Assembly (NCBI GenBank): GCA_018223185.1
Contig: JAAEYW010000019.1
Coordinates: 1-64,000 of the forward strand
DNA: 64,000 nt
Origin: Oceanospirillales bacterium
GTDB taxonomy: Bacteria; Pseudomonadota; Gammaproteobacteria; Pseudomonadales; Balneatricaceae
Direction: 5' to 3'
Shown: piece after piece, positions 44,347 through 53,171 of the stretch
Layout: the number at the start of each line of letters is the position of its first letter
How positions within the stretch are numbered: the first letter of the stretch is position 1
Translations under genes and position numbers: made by a program
The notes under the pieces: generated by a model
What the model saw: the letters and a program-made list of their open reading frames with translations, nothing else
What the model was told of the DNA's origin: nothing
Database searches by the model: none

Positions 44347-46257
44347 ATGATTCAGTTAAACCAGCTTAGCTTACAACGTGGACACCTGCGCCTGCTAGAC
44401 AGAGCGCAGCTAACTATTCACGCCAATCAGAAAGTCGGCATTGTCGGCGCCAACGGCGTGGGTAAGTCATCACTCTTTAAATTGATTCTTGGGCAGTTAC
44501 AGCCCGATGAAGGCGACCTGCAACTGCCTGGCAATCTGACCATTGCCCATATGGCTCAGGAGGTCGCCGACAGTGATCAGCGCGCCATTGATTATGTGCT
44601 CGATGGCGACCAGCGATTGCGATCAATTCAACAGGCACTGACAGAGGCAGAACACTCTGGCAATCACCACCGCACCGGAGAACTGCATGCACAGCTTGAT
44701 GCTATTGACGGCTATAGTGCTGAGGCACGCGGGCATCAGCTACTCAATGGACTGAGCTTCTCAACCAGCGATGCGATACGCCCGGTCAACACGTTCTCCG
44801 GGGGCTGGCGTATCCGGCTCAATCTGGCCCAGGCACTGATGAGTCATTCCGATATTCTGTTGCTGGATGAGCCTACCAACCACCTCGACCTGGACGCAAC
44901 GATCTGGCTCGAGCAGTGGTTGCGTAACTATCAGGGCACCCTGCTGCTGATATCCCATGACCGGGATTTTCTTGATGCCGTCAGCACCCATATTGTGCAT
45001 ATGTACCATCAGAAAACCGAACTCTATAAAGGTGGCTACAGCGATTTTGAAAAACGCCGGGCAGAGCGACTCGCCCAGCAGCAATCACAGTTTGAAAAGC
45101 AGCAGGTCAGAATTGCCGAGATAGAAAGTTTTGTTCGCCGTTTCAAAGCCAAAGCAACCAAAGCCAAGCAGGCACAAAGCCGGGTTAAAGAGCTGGAGCG
45201 TATGGAGCTGATTGCCCCTGCTCATGTCGACAGTCCATTCAGTTTCACCTTTCAGTCATCCGACAAAATATCCTTCCCGCTGATGAGTCTGGACAAATGT
45301 CAGCTGGGTTACACACAAGCGGTTATTGAAAATGTTAATCTGACCCTGTCACCCGGCGACCGTATCGGCCTTCTGGGACCCAATGGCGCGGGCAAATCGA
45401 CCCTGATCAAAACCCTGACCCGGGACCTGCCACTGATAGACGGTCTTTATAAAGCGGGTGAACACCTGAAGATCGGCTATTTTGCCCAGCACCAGCTCGA
45501 GGCGCTGGACCTTGAAGCCTCTCCGGCTCTGCATATACAACGCATATCACCGAAGGCCAGTGATCAGGAGATACGCAACTATCTCGGCAGTTTCGACTTT
45601 AATGGTGATCGGGCACTGGAACCGGTCAAACGCTTCTCCGGCGGCGAAAAAGCCCGGGTAGCACTGGCGCTGATTGCCTGGCAACGGCCCAATCTGCTGC
45701 TGCTCGATGAACCGACCAACCACCTGGACCTTGAGGTCAGACACGCGCTGACACTGGCACTGCAAAACTTCGACGGCGCTTTGATTCTGGTCTCCCATGA
45801 CCGTCACTTGCTGCGTAATACCGTTGACCAGTTTCTGCTGGTTGCTAACGGTCAGGTGACCCCCTTTGACGGCGATATGGATGACTACCAGCAGTGGCTG
45901 GCGTCTCAGCGCCGTATTCAGAATCAGGTTATTGAAAGCCCCAAAGAGAGCCGGTCTCTCAGTGCGGCCGAGAAAAAAGAACAGAAACGGCTTGAAGCTG
46001 AACGCCGCAACGCCCTGCGGCCACTGCGCAAAGCGATTGAGACACTGGAAGCCGGGCTGGACAAAGTTACTGCTGAACTGCAGCAACTGGAAACCCTGCT
46101 GACGGATGTCAGCCTGTACGAAGAAAGCAACAGGGATCAGCTGAAACGCCTGCTGCAACAACAGGGTGAACTGCAACAGAAAGCAGAAGCGATTGAGTCG
46201 CAGTGGATGGAGAAGCTGGAAGAACTGGAGCAACTGGAAAGTGAAACAGCGGACTGA
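44347..46257 (+). CDS. yheS: ABC-F family ATPase (YheS type)
   Basis: 636 aa soluble protein with two ABC cassettes: GANGVGKSS and GPNGAGKST (Walker A), FSGGWRIRLNLAQAL and FSGGEKARVALAL (signatures), LLLDEPTNHLDL twice. Between them is a basic linker (FVRRFKAKATKAKQAQSRVKELERM), and the C-terminal part is a Glu/Gln/Leu-rich coiled coil. ABC-F proteins bind the ribosomal E site and modulate translation, and the length and tail fit YheS. The ATG at 44347 starts the conserved MIQLNQLSLQRG. A frame extension of six codons is not needed. Confidence 0.9.
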   Translation: MIQLNQLSLQRGHLRLLDRAQLTIHANQKVGIVGANGVGKSSLFKLILGQLQPDEGDLQLPGNLTIAHMAQEVADSDQRAIDYVLDGDQRLRSIQQALTEAEHSGNHHRTGELHAQLDAIDGYSAEARGHQLLNGLSFSTSDAIRPVNTFSGGWRIRLNLAQALMSHSDILLLDEPTNHLDLDATIWLEQWLRNYQGTLLLISHDRDFLDAVSTHIVHMYHQKTELYKGGYSDFEKRRAERLAQQQSQFEKQQVRIAEIESFVRRFKAKATKAKQAQSRVKELERMELIAPAHVDSPFSFTFQSSDKISFPLMSLDKCQLGYTQAVIENVNLTLSPGDRIGLLGPNGAGKSTLIKTLTRDLPLIDGLYKAGEHLKIGYFAQHQLEALDLEASPALHIQRISPKASDQEIRNYLGSFDFNGDRALEPVKRFSGGEKARVALALIAWQRPNLLLLDEPTNHLDLEVRHALTLALQNFDGALILVSHDRHLLRNTVDQFLLVANGQVTPFDGDMDDYQQWLASQRRIQNQVIESPKESRSLSAAEKKEQKRLEAERRNALRPLRKAIETLEAGLDKVTAELQQLETLLTDVSLYEESNRDQLKRLLQQQGELQQKAEAIESQWMEKLEELEQLESETAD

Positions 46258-46294
46258 CTAACGGCCCATCAGACTAAGTTTTAGTCCGATAACA

Positions 46295-46315
46295 GCGCAG
46301 GGGCAGCCCCTGCGC
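46295..46315. terminator. GC-rich hairpin between yheS and the convergent HDOD gene
   Basis: GCGCAGGGG-CAG-CCCCTGCGC, perfect 9-bp stem without a T-run, so a weak or factor-assisted terminator. A smaller hairpin (GACTAA-GTT-TTAGTC) lies just before it. Confidence 0.5.
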
Positions 46316-46325
46316 ATCCTTAACG

Positions 46326-47645
46326 TTATGAGTGAGCGTGCATGATCGTATGCACTAACGAATCCAGTTCCCCACGACTCTCAGTAATGGTGGCAACAGC
46401 ATCATCAAGATCGGCCTGTGTCAGCTTCAGCTCAGTGAGAATAGTGTCAGCAATCACTTCAATCGGGCCATCTGCCAGTCCATGACGGCGTAACGCCCGG
46501 TTTACGCAATAGATCAGTTTAGCTTCATCACTGGCCTGCCCATCGTAGCTGAGGTCATTATGATAGCGAACCGTCTCAATCACCACCTCAGGCAGGCCCC
46601 AGTTCTCCAGCAGCCAGCTGCCAATCTGCTCCCGGGTTACATTCACTACGTGCGTCTCAATAAGCTCCAGCGCCATATGGGGATTTGCCTCGATATAGCG
46701 TGACAGCAGTGAGAAGTGAGGCGGAAACAGATAAGCTAAAACCAGATAGCCAAAGTTTTGCAGCAAGCCTGCCAGATAAACCAGTCCGGGCTTCGGCCTG
46801 ATCTCCGCTGGCATCTTCTTACATAGCAGCTCTGCCGCAGCCGCGGTGTAGACTGCCTGCTGCCAGTAAGGCACACCATCACGCGGAGTATCTTCAGGGA
46901 CATTCAGGGTTTTGCCCATTGCCACCCCCAGCGCCAGATTCACCACCAGATCAAAGCCCAGCACACGAATCACTGCATCTTCAACTGAATGAATCTCGCC
47001 AGGTGCCGCATAATAAGGTGACGCCGCCCAGCTCATCACCTGAGCCGCCAGGCTGGCATCTCCGCGCACCACCGGAACCAGATCATCTATGCCTGCAGAT
47101 GGGTCTGAACGCAGCTCAACCAGACGTTTCATTGATGGAGGTAACGGAGGCAGTCCGAGCGTATCCTCCAGTCGTTGCTGAATACGCAGAGTAGTAAAAC
47201 GCTCAACGGCCCGGGTAATCACCTGTTCATCACTACCCCCGGACTGAGGTTTATCAATCATCTGAGGAGTCATACCCAGGACACACTGAGAAAGATGGTT
47301 CTTAAACCACTCTTTCTGAGCGTCAAATGCCAGCCCGGTATAAGACTCAACAATATTAAAACGCTCGCAATCTGCCAGCGACTCATCAATAAACACCGGC
47401 AACTGAAACAGTTTTTCCTGACCCGCTTTAACCTTCAAAGCCGCCTGACTAAAAAACTTCATTGCATCCCGGGCTCTGACCGGCTGCAGGTGTCGTCCGG
47501 AATACTTCCAGATGCTAACCAGATTTAATAACATATTGGCGGGTAACAAAACCAAAGCCTTACCTTCATGATCATTCAGTAATACGATTCTGATCGTTCT
47601 GGAATCTTTATCCGCACTGAAGATCGATTTCACTGCTATAGACAA
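46326..47645 (-). CDS. YbaK-like plus HDOD domain protein
   Basis: 439 aa. Residues 1-150 resemble the YbaK/aminoacyl-tRNA deacylase-like fold (IVLLNDHEGKALVLLPANMLLNL), followed by an HDOD domain (about 165-370; LPPLPPSMKRLVELRSDPSAGIDDL, ... VEDAVIRVLGFDLVVNLALG, YLAGLLQNFGYLVLAYLFP). HDOD proteins are degenerate HD hydrolases that organise signalling complexes. The YbaK-HDOD fusion is found in marine gammaproteobacteria and its role is not known. Start is TTG (47643-47645), supported by GGAG eight bases upstream. Confidence 0.78.
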   Translation of the reverse strand: MSIAVKSIFSADKDSRTIRIVLLNDHEGKALVLLPANMLLNLVSIWKYSGRHLQPVRARDAMKFFSQAALKVKAGQEKLFQLPVFIDESLADCERFNIVESYTGLAFDAQKEWFKNHLSQCVLGMTPQMIDKPQSGGSDEQVITRAVERFTTLRIQQRLEDTLGLPPLPPSMKRLVELRSDPSAGIDDLVPVVRGDASLAAQVMSWAASPYYAAPGEIHSVEDAVIRVLGFDLVVNLALGVAMGKTLNVPEDTPRDGVPYWQQAVYTAAAAELLCKKMPAEIRPKPGLVYLAGLLQNFGYLVLAYLFPPHFSLLSRYIEANPHMALELIETHVVNVTREQIGSWLLENWGLPEVVIETVRYHNDLSYDGQASDEAKLIYCVNRALRRHGLADGPIEVIADTILTELKLTQADLDDAVATITESRGELDSLVHTIMHAHS

Positions 47646-47960
47646 GGGTTTTTCTCCAATTCACCGTCCGTTGGCAAGCTATCGGCCCTGACGCCGCCAC
47701 CTTTAACTAATTTCTGCATAGAATGGATACTCTCAGCCAGCCATTCAGATATATCCATTGACCGGACATCGCATATGGCTAGCCATTCTTCGTTACTTTT
47801 TTATTCTGTCGATAAAACCATCATAACGCTATTGATATAAGACAACCAACAAAGTTACAAGATGTAAATTAGTTGAAAATGATCACTTTGTTTATGTTCT
47901 CTGCTTTAATAACCGCTACACCTCTATCGTGTAATGAATAATTACACCTCAGGAATTCAT
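47646..47960. other. Divergent regulatory region between the HDOD gene and ggt
   Basis: 315 bp with no gene. Just before ggt it contains the inverted repeat GTGTAAT-GAATA-ATTACAC (47929-47947), which overlaps an upstream in-frame ATG. It resembles a HexR half-site pair but has a 5-bp spacer, so I do not assign it to HexR. Confidence 0.4.
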
Positions 47961-49709
47961 ATGCGAACACGTTTTCTCTCTGTCATTCTGACTACCATCA
48001 TCCTGTTTCCAACCTCTGGTTTTGCCATCAATGAAGATTTAGCACCAGAGTCGGCCACTGGCATACAGACCCAGAAAACCATCTCAGCCCGCCACCAAAT
48101 GGTGATTACTGCCCATCCGCTGGCCACCCAGGCAGGCTATAAAGTGCTTCAGCAGGGTGGAAACGCTGCTGATGCGGCCGTGGCCATTCAAGCGATGCTG
48201 ACACTGGTTGAGCCGCAGTCCTCAGGGATTGGGGGTGGCGCATTTATGCTCTACTGGGATAACAACACACAGCAACTCAGCGCATTTGATGGCCGGGAAA
48301 CGGCCCCGGCGACGGCCGATGAAAATCTGTTTATGACCGATGAAGGATCGCCCATGGACTGGTGGGACGCAATGGTGGGGGGCCGTTCAGTCGGCACTCC
48401 CGGTGTGCTGGCCATGCTGGAACTCAGCCAGAAAAAATATGGTAAGCAGCCCTGGGCGTCACTGTTTACGGATGCCATTGAGCGGTCAGAATCCGGTTTT
48501 ACTGTTACCCCCAGGTTGCATCAACTGCTGTCAGCAAACATCAATCCCGGACTGGGACGTTATCCACAGGCCCGGGGATATTTCTTTACACCTGAAGGTG
48601 AACCGCTGCCTGTTGGCTATCAGCTAACCAACCCACTGCTGGCCAGCTCCCTCCGCCAGATTGCTGCGCAGGGTGCAGCCGCACTCTATGAGGGCGCTCT
48701 GTCGGAAAAGATTGTCGCCGCTGTAAAACAGGCAACAGACAACCCGGGTAAGCTTGAGCTGAGCGACCTGAAAGGCTACCGAGCAGTTGAACGCCAGGCG
48801 GTCTGTCGTCCTTTCAGGCAGTATCGGGTGTGTGGTTTCCCGCCGCCCACCTCCGGGGGAGTGACAACCCTGCAGATTCTGCGCTTAATGGAGCTTGCCG
48901 AGCAACAGCCACTGCGTGCAGATACTATTGATTTCTACCACCTGTTCAGTCAGGCCAGCCGGCTGGCGTATGCTGACCGGGCGCGCTACCTGGCCGACAG
49001 TGATTTTATTCAGGTACCGGTGGATGAACTGCTGGATGAGGGATACCTGCGACAACGAAGTCAGCTGATATCTCCCCTGAAGGATATGGGTAAGGCGATT
49101 CCCGGTGAACTGCCCGGTAAAATCAGCCGGGCTGATGACCAGTCACCGGAACTGCCCAGCACCAGTCACTTTGTTATCGTCGATCGCTGGGGCAATGCTG
49201 TTTCAATGACCAGTAGTATCGAAATGGCGTTTGGATCGACCCTGATGGCGGGAGGGTTTCTGCTGAATAACCAGCTGACCGACTTCTCGTTTGTCGCTGA
49301 GCAGGATGGAAAACCGGTCGCCAACCGGGTTCAGGCAGGCAAACGCCCCCGCAGCTCAATGTCGCCAGTGATGGTATTTAATGAAAATAACCGTCTGGTA
49401 GCCGCCCTGGGCTCTCCCGGAGGCAGTCGGATTATCAGCTATGTTGCACAAAACCTTTATCTCAAGCTGAGCTCAGATATCTCACTGCAACAGGCCTTTA
49501 ATACCCCTCACGTGGTAAACCGCAACGGAGTCACCGAACTGGAGGCGGGAACCGCCGCAGAACAGCTTGCTGAACCACTGAAAGCGCTGGGCCATGAGAT
49601 TAAAATCAGAGATCAGAATAGTGGCCTGCACGGCTTTTTCCGTCAGGCAGACGGCCGCTGGAACAGTGCCGTTGACCCTCGTCGAGAGGGCACTGCCTTA
49701 GGCGATTAA
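47961..49709 (+). CDS. ggt: Gamma-glutamyltransferase
   Basis: Periplasmic Ntn hydrolase that hydrolyses glutathione and transfers its gamma-glutamyl group. Signal peptide (1-21, GFA). AAVAIQAMLTLVEPQSSGIGGGAF near the start of the large subunit and the self-cleavage site before the catalytic threonine in LPSTSHFVIVD, then NNQLTDFS, RPRSSMSPVMVF and SPGGSRIISYV in the small subunit. The ATG at 47961 has AGGA and starts the signal peptide. An ATG 27 bp upstream is in frame but lacks a site. 582 aa is normal. Confidence 0.93.
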   Translation: MRTRFLSVILTTIILFPTSGFAINEDLAPESATGIQTQKTISARHQMVITAHPLATQAGYKVLQQGGNAADAAVAIQAMLTLVEPQSSGIGGGAFMLYWDNNTQQLSAFDGRETAPATADENLFMTDEGSPMDWWDAMVGGRSVGTPGVLAMLELSQKKYGKQPWASLFTDAIERSESGFTVTPRLHQLLSANINPGLGRYPQARGYFFTPEGEPLPVGYQLTNPLLASSLRQIAAQGAAALYEGALSEKIVAAVKQATDNPGKLELSDLKGYRAVERQAVCRPFRQYRVCGFPPPTSGGVTTLQILRLMELAEQQPLRADTIDFYHLFSQASRLAYADRARYLADSDFIQVPVDELLDEGYLRQRSQLISPLKDMGKAIPGELPGKISRADDQSPELPSTSHFVIVDRWGNAVSMTSSIEMAFGSTLMAGGFLLNNQLTDFSFVAEQDGKPVANRVQAGKRPRSSMSPVMVFNENNRLVAALGSPGGSRIISYVAQNLYLKLSSDISLQQAFNTPHVVNRNGVTELEAGTAAEQLAEPLKALGHEIKIRDQNSGLHGFFRQADGRWNSAVDPRREGTALGD

Positions 49710-49834
49710 AATCGCCCCCTGACCACAACTGAGCAGAGCGGCTTTGATCAGGTCTGCTCAGAAGCGCCTCACTTAACATGCCTGTTTGTATCGGCCGTCC
49801 CTGACTCATTCTGAAAATTAATTAATCAACAAAT

Positions 49835-49880
49835 TCGACTTTAGTCGATATAATGGCGACAGCAATTGTGCGCAGCACAA
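49835..49880 (+). promoter_or_regulatory. fabI promoter with two palindromes
   Basis: TATAAT at 49849-49854 with a poor -35 17 bp upstream. Directly against the -10 lies TCGACTTTAGTCGA (49835-49848, 6-bp arms), and just after the expected start site lies TTGTGC-GCA-GCACAA (49866-49880). Both look like operators. I cannot link either to a named fatty-acid regulator. Confidence 0.5.
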
Positions 49881-49986
49881 AAAGTGTGATGGATAGCGAC
49901 TGAATCTATAACAACACCTTTTCATAATATTGAAATCAGTTTCGCGTAATTTAACCTGTTGATTTAATTGATTAAGGTGAGCCAAA

Positions 49987-50757
49987 ATGTCTAACCTATT
50001 GATGGCCGGCAAAAAAGTATTGGTTGTCGGAATTGCCAACGACAAGAGCATCGCTTACGGCGTCGCAAAAAAACTGCACGAACAGGGTGCCGAGCTGGCA
50101 ATCACCTATCTGAATGATAAAGCTGAACGCTTTGTCCGCCCTCTGGCTGAAGAACTTGAAGCGTCCATTATCATGCCGCTGGATGTGACTCAGGAGCAAC
50201 AGATGGCTGACCTGTTTAAAACGATCGAAGAAGCCTGGGGCTCATTGGACGGGCTGGTTCACTCGCTGGCTTTCTGTCCGCTGGAAGACCTGCATGCGCC
50301 GATCTCAGAATGCTCCCGTGAAGGCTTTGCCCAGGCGATGGACGTATCCTGCTTCTCCTTTATCCATATGGCCTCTTTCGCTAAGAATCTGATGAAAGAT
50401 GGCGGTTCAATGATTAACTTCTCCTACCTGGGCAGCGCGCTGACCACCGGAGATTACAACATTATGGGTTGTGCAAAAGCAGCACTTGAAGCGGCCACCC
50501 GGTATCTTGCGCGGGACCTGGGCCCCCTGCATATCCGTGTAAACTGTATCTCACCGGGCACTATTGCAACCCGGGCAGCCGGAGGCATAAAAGATTTCGC
50601 CACCATGCTTGAATACAACCAGCACAAAGCGGTTGACCATCAGTTGCCAACGATTGAAGAGGTTGGCGATGCGGCAATGTTCTTCCTGAGCGACCTGTCA
50701 AAAGGAACCTCCGGCAGCATCCACTATGTTGACCATGGGGTGGGTATTGTCGGATAA
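49987..50757 (+). CDS. fabI: Enoyl-[acyl-carrier-protein] reductase, FabI type
   Basis: NADH-dependent last step of fatty-acid elongation. SDR fold with the FabI N-terminal nucleotide motif (VGIANDKSIAYGVA), HSLAFCP in place of the usual HSIAFAP, and the catalytic pair in YNIMGCAK (Tyr and Lys seven apart) with the second tyrosine ten residues earlier in FSYLG, the spacing of classical FabI. The C-terminal loop IATRAAGGIKDF matches the substrate-binding loop. 256 aa, slightly short. Preceded by GTGAG. Confidence 0.87.
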   Translation: MSNLLMAGKKVLVVGIANDKSIAYGVAKKLHEQGAELAITYLNDKAERFVRPLAEELEASIIMPLDVTQEQQMADLFKTIEEAWGSLDGLVHSLAFCPLEDLHAPISECSREGFAQAMDVSCFSFIHMASFAKNLMKDGGSMINFSYLGSALTTGDYNIMGCAKAALEAATRYLARDLGPLHIRVNCISPGTIATRAAGGIKDFATMLEYNQHKAVDHQLPTIEEVGDAAMFFLSDLSKGTSGSIHYVDHGVGIVG

Positions 50758-50770
50758 GCTAAACTCTGAC

Positions 50771-50806
50771 GCTAAAAAACACCGCACAACGGTGTTTTTT
50801 TTTAGC
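50771..50806. terminator. Bidirectional terminator between fabI and cynS
   Basis: GCTAAAAAACACCG-CACAA-CGGTG with a nine-T run. It serves fabI (plus) and cynS (minus, stop at 50820). Confidence 0.9.
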
Positions 50807-50819
50807 CCTGGCTTCGATG

Positions 50820-51269
50820 TCAGTAGGTTTTATAGGGTAAAAACTTCCCGGAGAATACGACATTGACCCGGTCCCCATTGGGATTGGATTCCCGCTGAAT
50901 ATCCATGGAAAAGTCGATCGCACTCATAATGCCATCACCAAACTCTTCGTGGATCAGCTCTTTAATCGTCATGCCATAGACATTCACCAGCTCATACCAG
51001 CGATAGATTAGCGGATCCGCAGGCACCTCTGTTGGCAACGATCCCTTGTAAGGAGCGATCTGCAGCCAGGCAATCGCTTCGTCACTTAATTCAAAGATCT
51101 CACCTATTTTGGTGGCCTGCTCTTTATCAAAGGTCATCTGCCCGAGGCACGCGGCAGTTGTCCACTCTTTTGATAAACCGACGGTTTCAGCTACAGCGCT
51201 CCACTTGATACCTTTGGCAACTTTCTGTGAAAGGATCTGAGCAGTTACTTCTTCACGGCTACTTATCAT
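50820..51269 (-). CDS. cynS: Cyanate hydratase (cyanase)
   Basis: 149 aa. Converts cyanate and bicarbonate to ammonia and carbon dioxide. The N-terminal half is a helix-turn-helix-like bundle (VAKGIKWSAVAETVGLSKEW), and the C-terminal half holds the active-site triad in YRWYE (Arg and Glu three apart) and IMSAIDF (Ser). It is the last gene of the nirC operon, 25 bp after the kinase, and here supplies ammonium from cyanate under the same nitrogen control. Confidence 0.95.
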   Translation of the reverse strand: MISSREEVTAQILSQKVAKGIKWSAVAETVGLSKEWTTAACLGQMTFDKEQATKIGEIFELSDEAIAWLQIAPYKGSLPTEVPADPLIYRWYELVNVYGMTIKELIHEEFGDGIMSAIDFSMDIQRESNPNGDRVNVVFSGKFLPYKTY

Positions 51270-51294
51270 ATTAGTGACTCCGTATATGATCGTT

Positions 51295-53034
51295 TTATTG
51301 AGTAAGATTGTGGATTTGAACCAGAAGCACAGCGACCGTCACAGCTAGCATCAGTGAGATACTTTTCCAGAACAACAAAGGGTTGCGATCCAGCAGTGGT
51401 GGACGGGTTTCGCTAAGAAACTTTTGGTTCGGATACCTAAGGTCATACAGAAACTCCGAGAGTTCTTCATAACGTTTAAACGGGTTGGGATTAAGCGCTT
51501 TGCGCAAGGTATAGTCGATCCACCTGGGGATCTCACGCTCATCATCAAGCACACTGTGGTACTGCAGTCGTTTCTGTGCTGCAACTGTGCGCGACTTCGC
51601 AACCTGAGTATCGTAGGGGAAGCGCCCTGACAGCATATGGTAAGTCAGCACAGCCAGTGAAAACTGATCCGAGCGTCTGGAAATGATCTCTCCAACAAAA
51701 TATTCGGGTGCCATATACAACGCTGTACCCTGCATTTCATCTTGTTCCAGTGTATTCTCTGCTTCGACAATACCGGCGATTCTGACACCACCAAAATCGA
51801 TGATCTTCACCGTACCGCTGTTGTCGATCATGACGTTATCAGGTTTAAGATCCTGATGTAGAATCTCCAGGCGATGCATCGCCTGTAAGCCTTTCGCCAC
51901 CTGTTCGATGATACCTCGCACGGTTTCAATATCCGGGTTCGGGTTATCGATCAGCCACTGTTTAAGGGTAATACCCTCGATATATTCCGTAACACTGTAA
52001 AGATAGTGACGCTGGCGGTTCTGCAAGCCTGCTTTCATCACATGGGCGTTATTGATCCGCCGCGCAACCCACTCTTCCATCAAAAACCGTTCCAGATACG
52101 CGGGATTGTTGCGTAGTTCAACAGAGGGGATTTTTAAGACAACACGTGACCCGTCCTCAAGATCCTCAGCCAGATAAACATGGCTGCGACTGTTGGCATG
52201 CATCTCTCGCAGGATCAGATAACCATCAAACTCCTGGCGGACATGTAATACCGGCGGTAACTCCAACTCTTCGACCTGCTGCTGCAGCGTACTTGCTTCC
52301 ATAGAAGGCAACTGATCGACCCTGGCAATCTGCAACGTCAGGTTATCATCACTTCCTTGTGCCAAGGCTCGCTGAACCAATGTTTCTGCAGCCAGGTTCA
52401 GATCATCTGCATGTTCACTGAGGACTTTCAGAACATCCTCAGTATCAATAAACTCATAAACTCCGTCTGTACAAAGCAGGTAATAATCACCCTGTTTTAG
52501 TGCCACCGTCTGGTAATCAAACTCAACGTCCAGTTCAACACCCATTGCCCGGCTGAGATAACTTTTCTCTTTCGAAATCCAGCTGCGGTGGTCTTTGGTT
52601 AATTGTTCTAATCCCTGACCACGCAACCGATAAACCCGGCTATCACCAGCATGAAACAGATGCGCCGTCGATGCTTTAAAAACAGCCGCACACAATGTGC
52701 AGACATAACCTTTATCTTTGTTATAACGAAACTCACTACGTTGCGTCTGTGAACATAACCAACCATTGACCGATTCAAGTACTTTCAGGCCAGAGGTGTA
52801 AACCGTCCAGGTATCTGAAGTACAGAAATAGTCATTCAGAAAGCTTTTTACCGCGGTTTCACTGGCAATCTGGCTGACACTACTGGTACTAATACCATCT
52901 GCCAGAACCAATGCAGCACCTTTGAGACTAAGCTGCGGTTCGCGTGGAATGACTGCGCCATGAAAATCCTGATTGATCTCTTTGACGCCTTTATCACTGA
53001 ACTGCCCCAGACTGAGCTTAAGTTGGCTATTCAT
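51295..53034 (-). CDS. Bifunctional PP2C phosphatase / Ser-Thr protein kinase, membrane-anchored
   Basis: 579 aa fusion. PP2C phosphatase (about 1-235): VLADGIS, FHAGDSRVYRL, LCTDGVYEFI and SDDNLTLQI provide the metal-binding aspartates. Hanks-type kinase (about 265-535): conserved Lys in VVLKIPS, catalytic loop HQDLKPDNVMI, DFG in IIDFGGV, and MAPEYF. One C-terminal span (about 553-573) anchors it in the membrane with both enzyme domains in the cytoplasm. Kinase and opposing phosphatase on one chain suggests self-resetting phospho-control. Lying between a nitrite channel and cyanase, its natural targets are probably in nitrogen assimilation (inference). Confidence 0.88.
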   Translation of the reverse strand: MNSQLKLSLGQFSDKGVKEINQDFHGAVIPREPQLSLKGAALVLADGISTSSVSQIASETAVKSFLNDYFCTSDTWTVYTSGLKVLESVNGWLCSQTQRSEFRYNKDKGYVCTLCAAVFKASTAHLFHAGDSRVYRLRGQGLEQLTKDHRSWISKEKSYLSRAMGVELDVEFDYQTVALKQGDYYLLCTDGVYEFIDTEDVLKVLSEHADDLNLAAETLVQRALAQGSDDNLTLQIARVDQLPSMEASTLQQQVEELELPPVLHVRQEFDGYLILREMHANSRSHVYLAEDLEDGSRVVLKIPSVELRNNPAYLERFLMEEWVARRINNAHVMKAGLQNRQRHYLYSVTEYIEGITLKQWLIDNPNPDIETVRGIIEQVAKGLQAMHRLEILHQDLKPDNVMIDNSGTVKIIDFGGVRIAGIVEAENTLEQDEMQGTALYMAPEYFVGEIISRRSDQFSLAVLTYHMLSGRFPYDTQVAKSRTVAAQKRLQYHSVLDDEREIPRWIDYTLRKALNPNPFKRYEELSEFLYDLRYPNQKFLSETRPPLLDRNPLLFWKSISLMLAVTVAVLLVQIHNLTQ

Positions 53035-53103
53035 ACAACCTACGATTCTTCCAGAAATCAGGAGTTAACTTAGAAGGTAACGAAATAGTTATCTGCACTA
53101 AAC

Positions 53104-53139
53104 AAAAAATCCCGGCGATTGTTTCGATCACCGGGATTT
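53104..53139 (-). terminator. Terminator-like hairpin after nirC
   Basis: Minus strand AAATCCCGGTGAT-CGAAACA-ATCGCCGGGATTT and further T residues. It lies between nirC and the kinase gene, so it either ends a nirC-only transcript or leaks into the operon. Confidence 0.8.
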
Positions 53140-53171
53140 CTACTAGTCATTCAACTTTTTAAACACCCAGA

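Noticed and set aside
46295..46315. Strong GC hairpin as a regulatory element of yheS
   Set aside because: It lies between two convergent genes with no T-run. The simplest reading is a weak shared terminator.
47929..47947. HexR operator upstream of ggt
   Set aside because: Arms match but the spacer is five bases instead of three, so it is kept only as an unassigned dyad.
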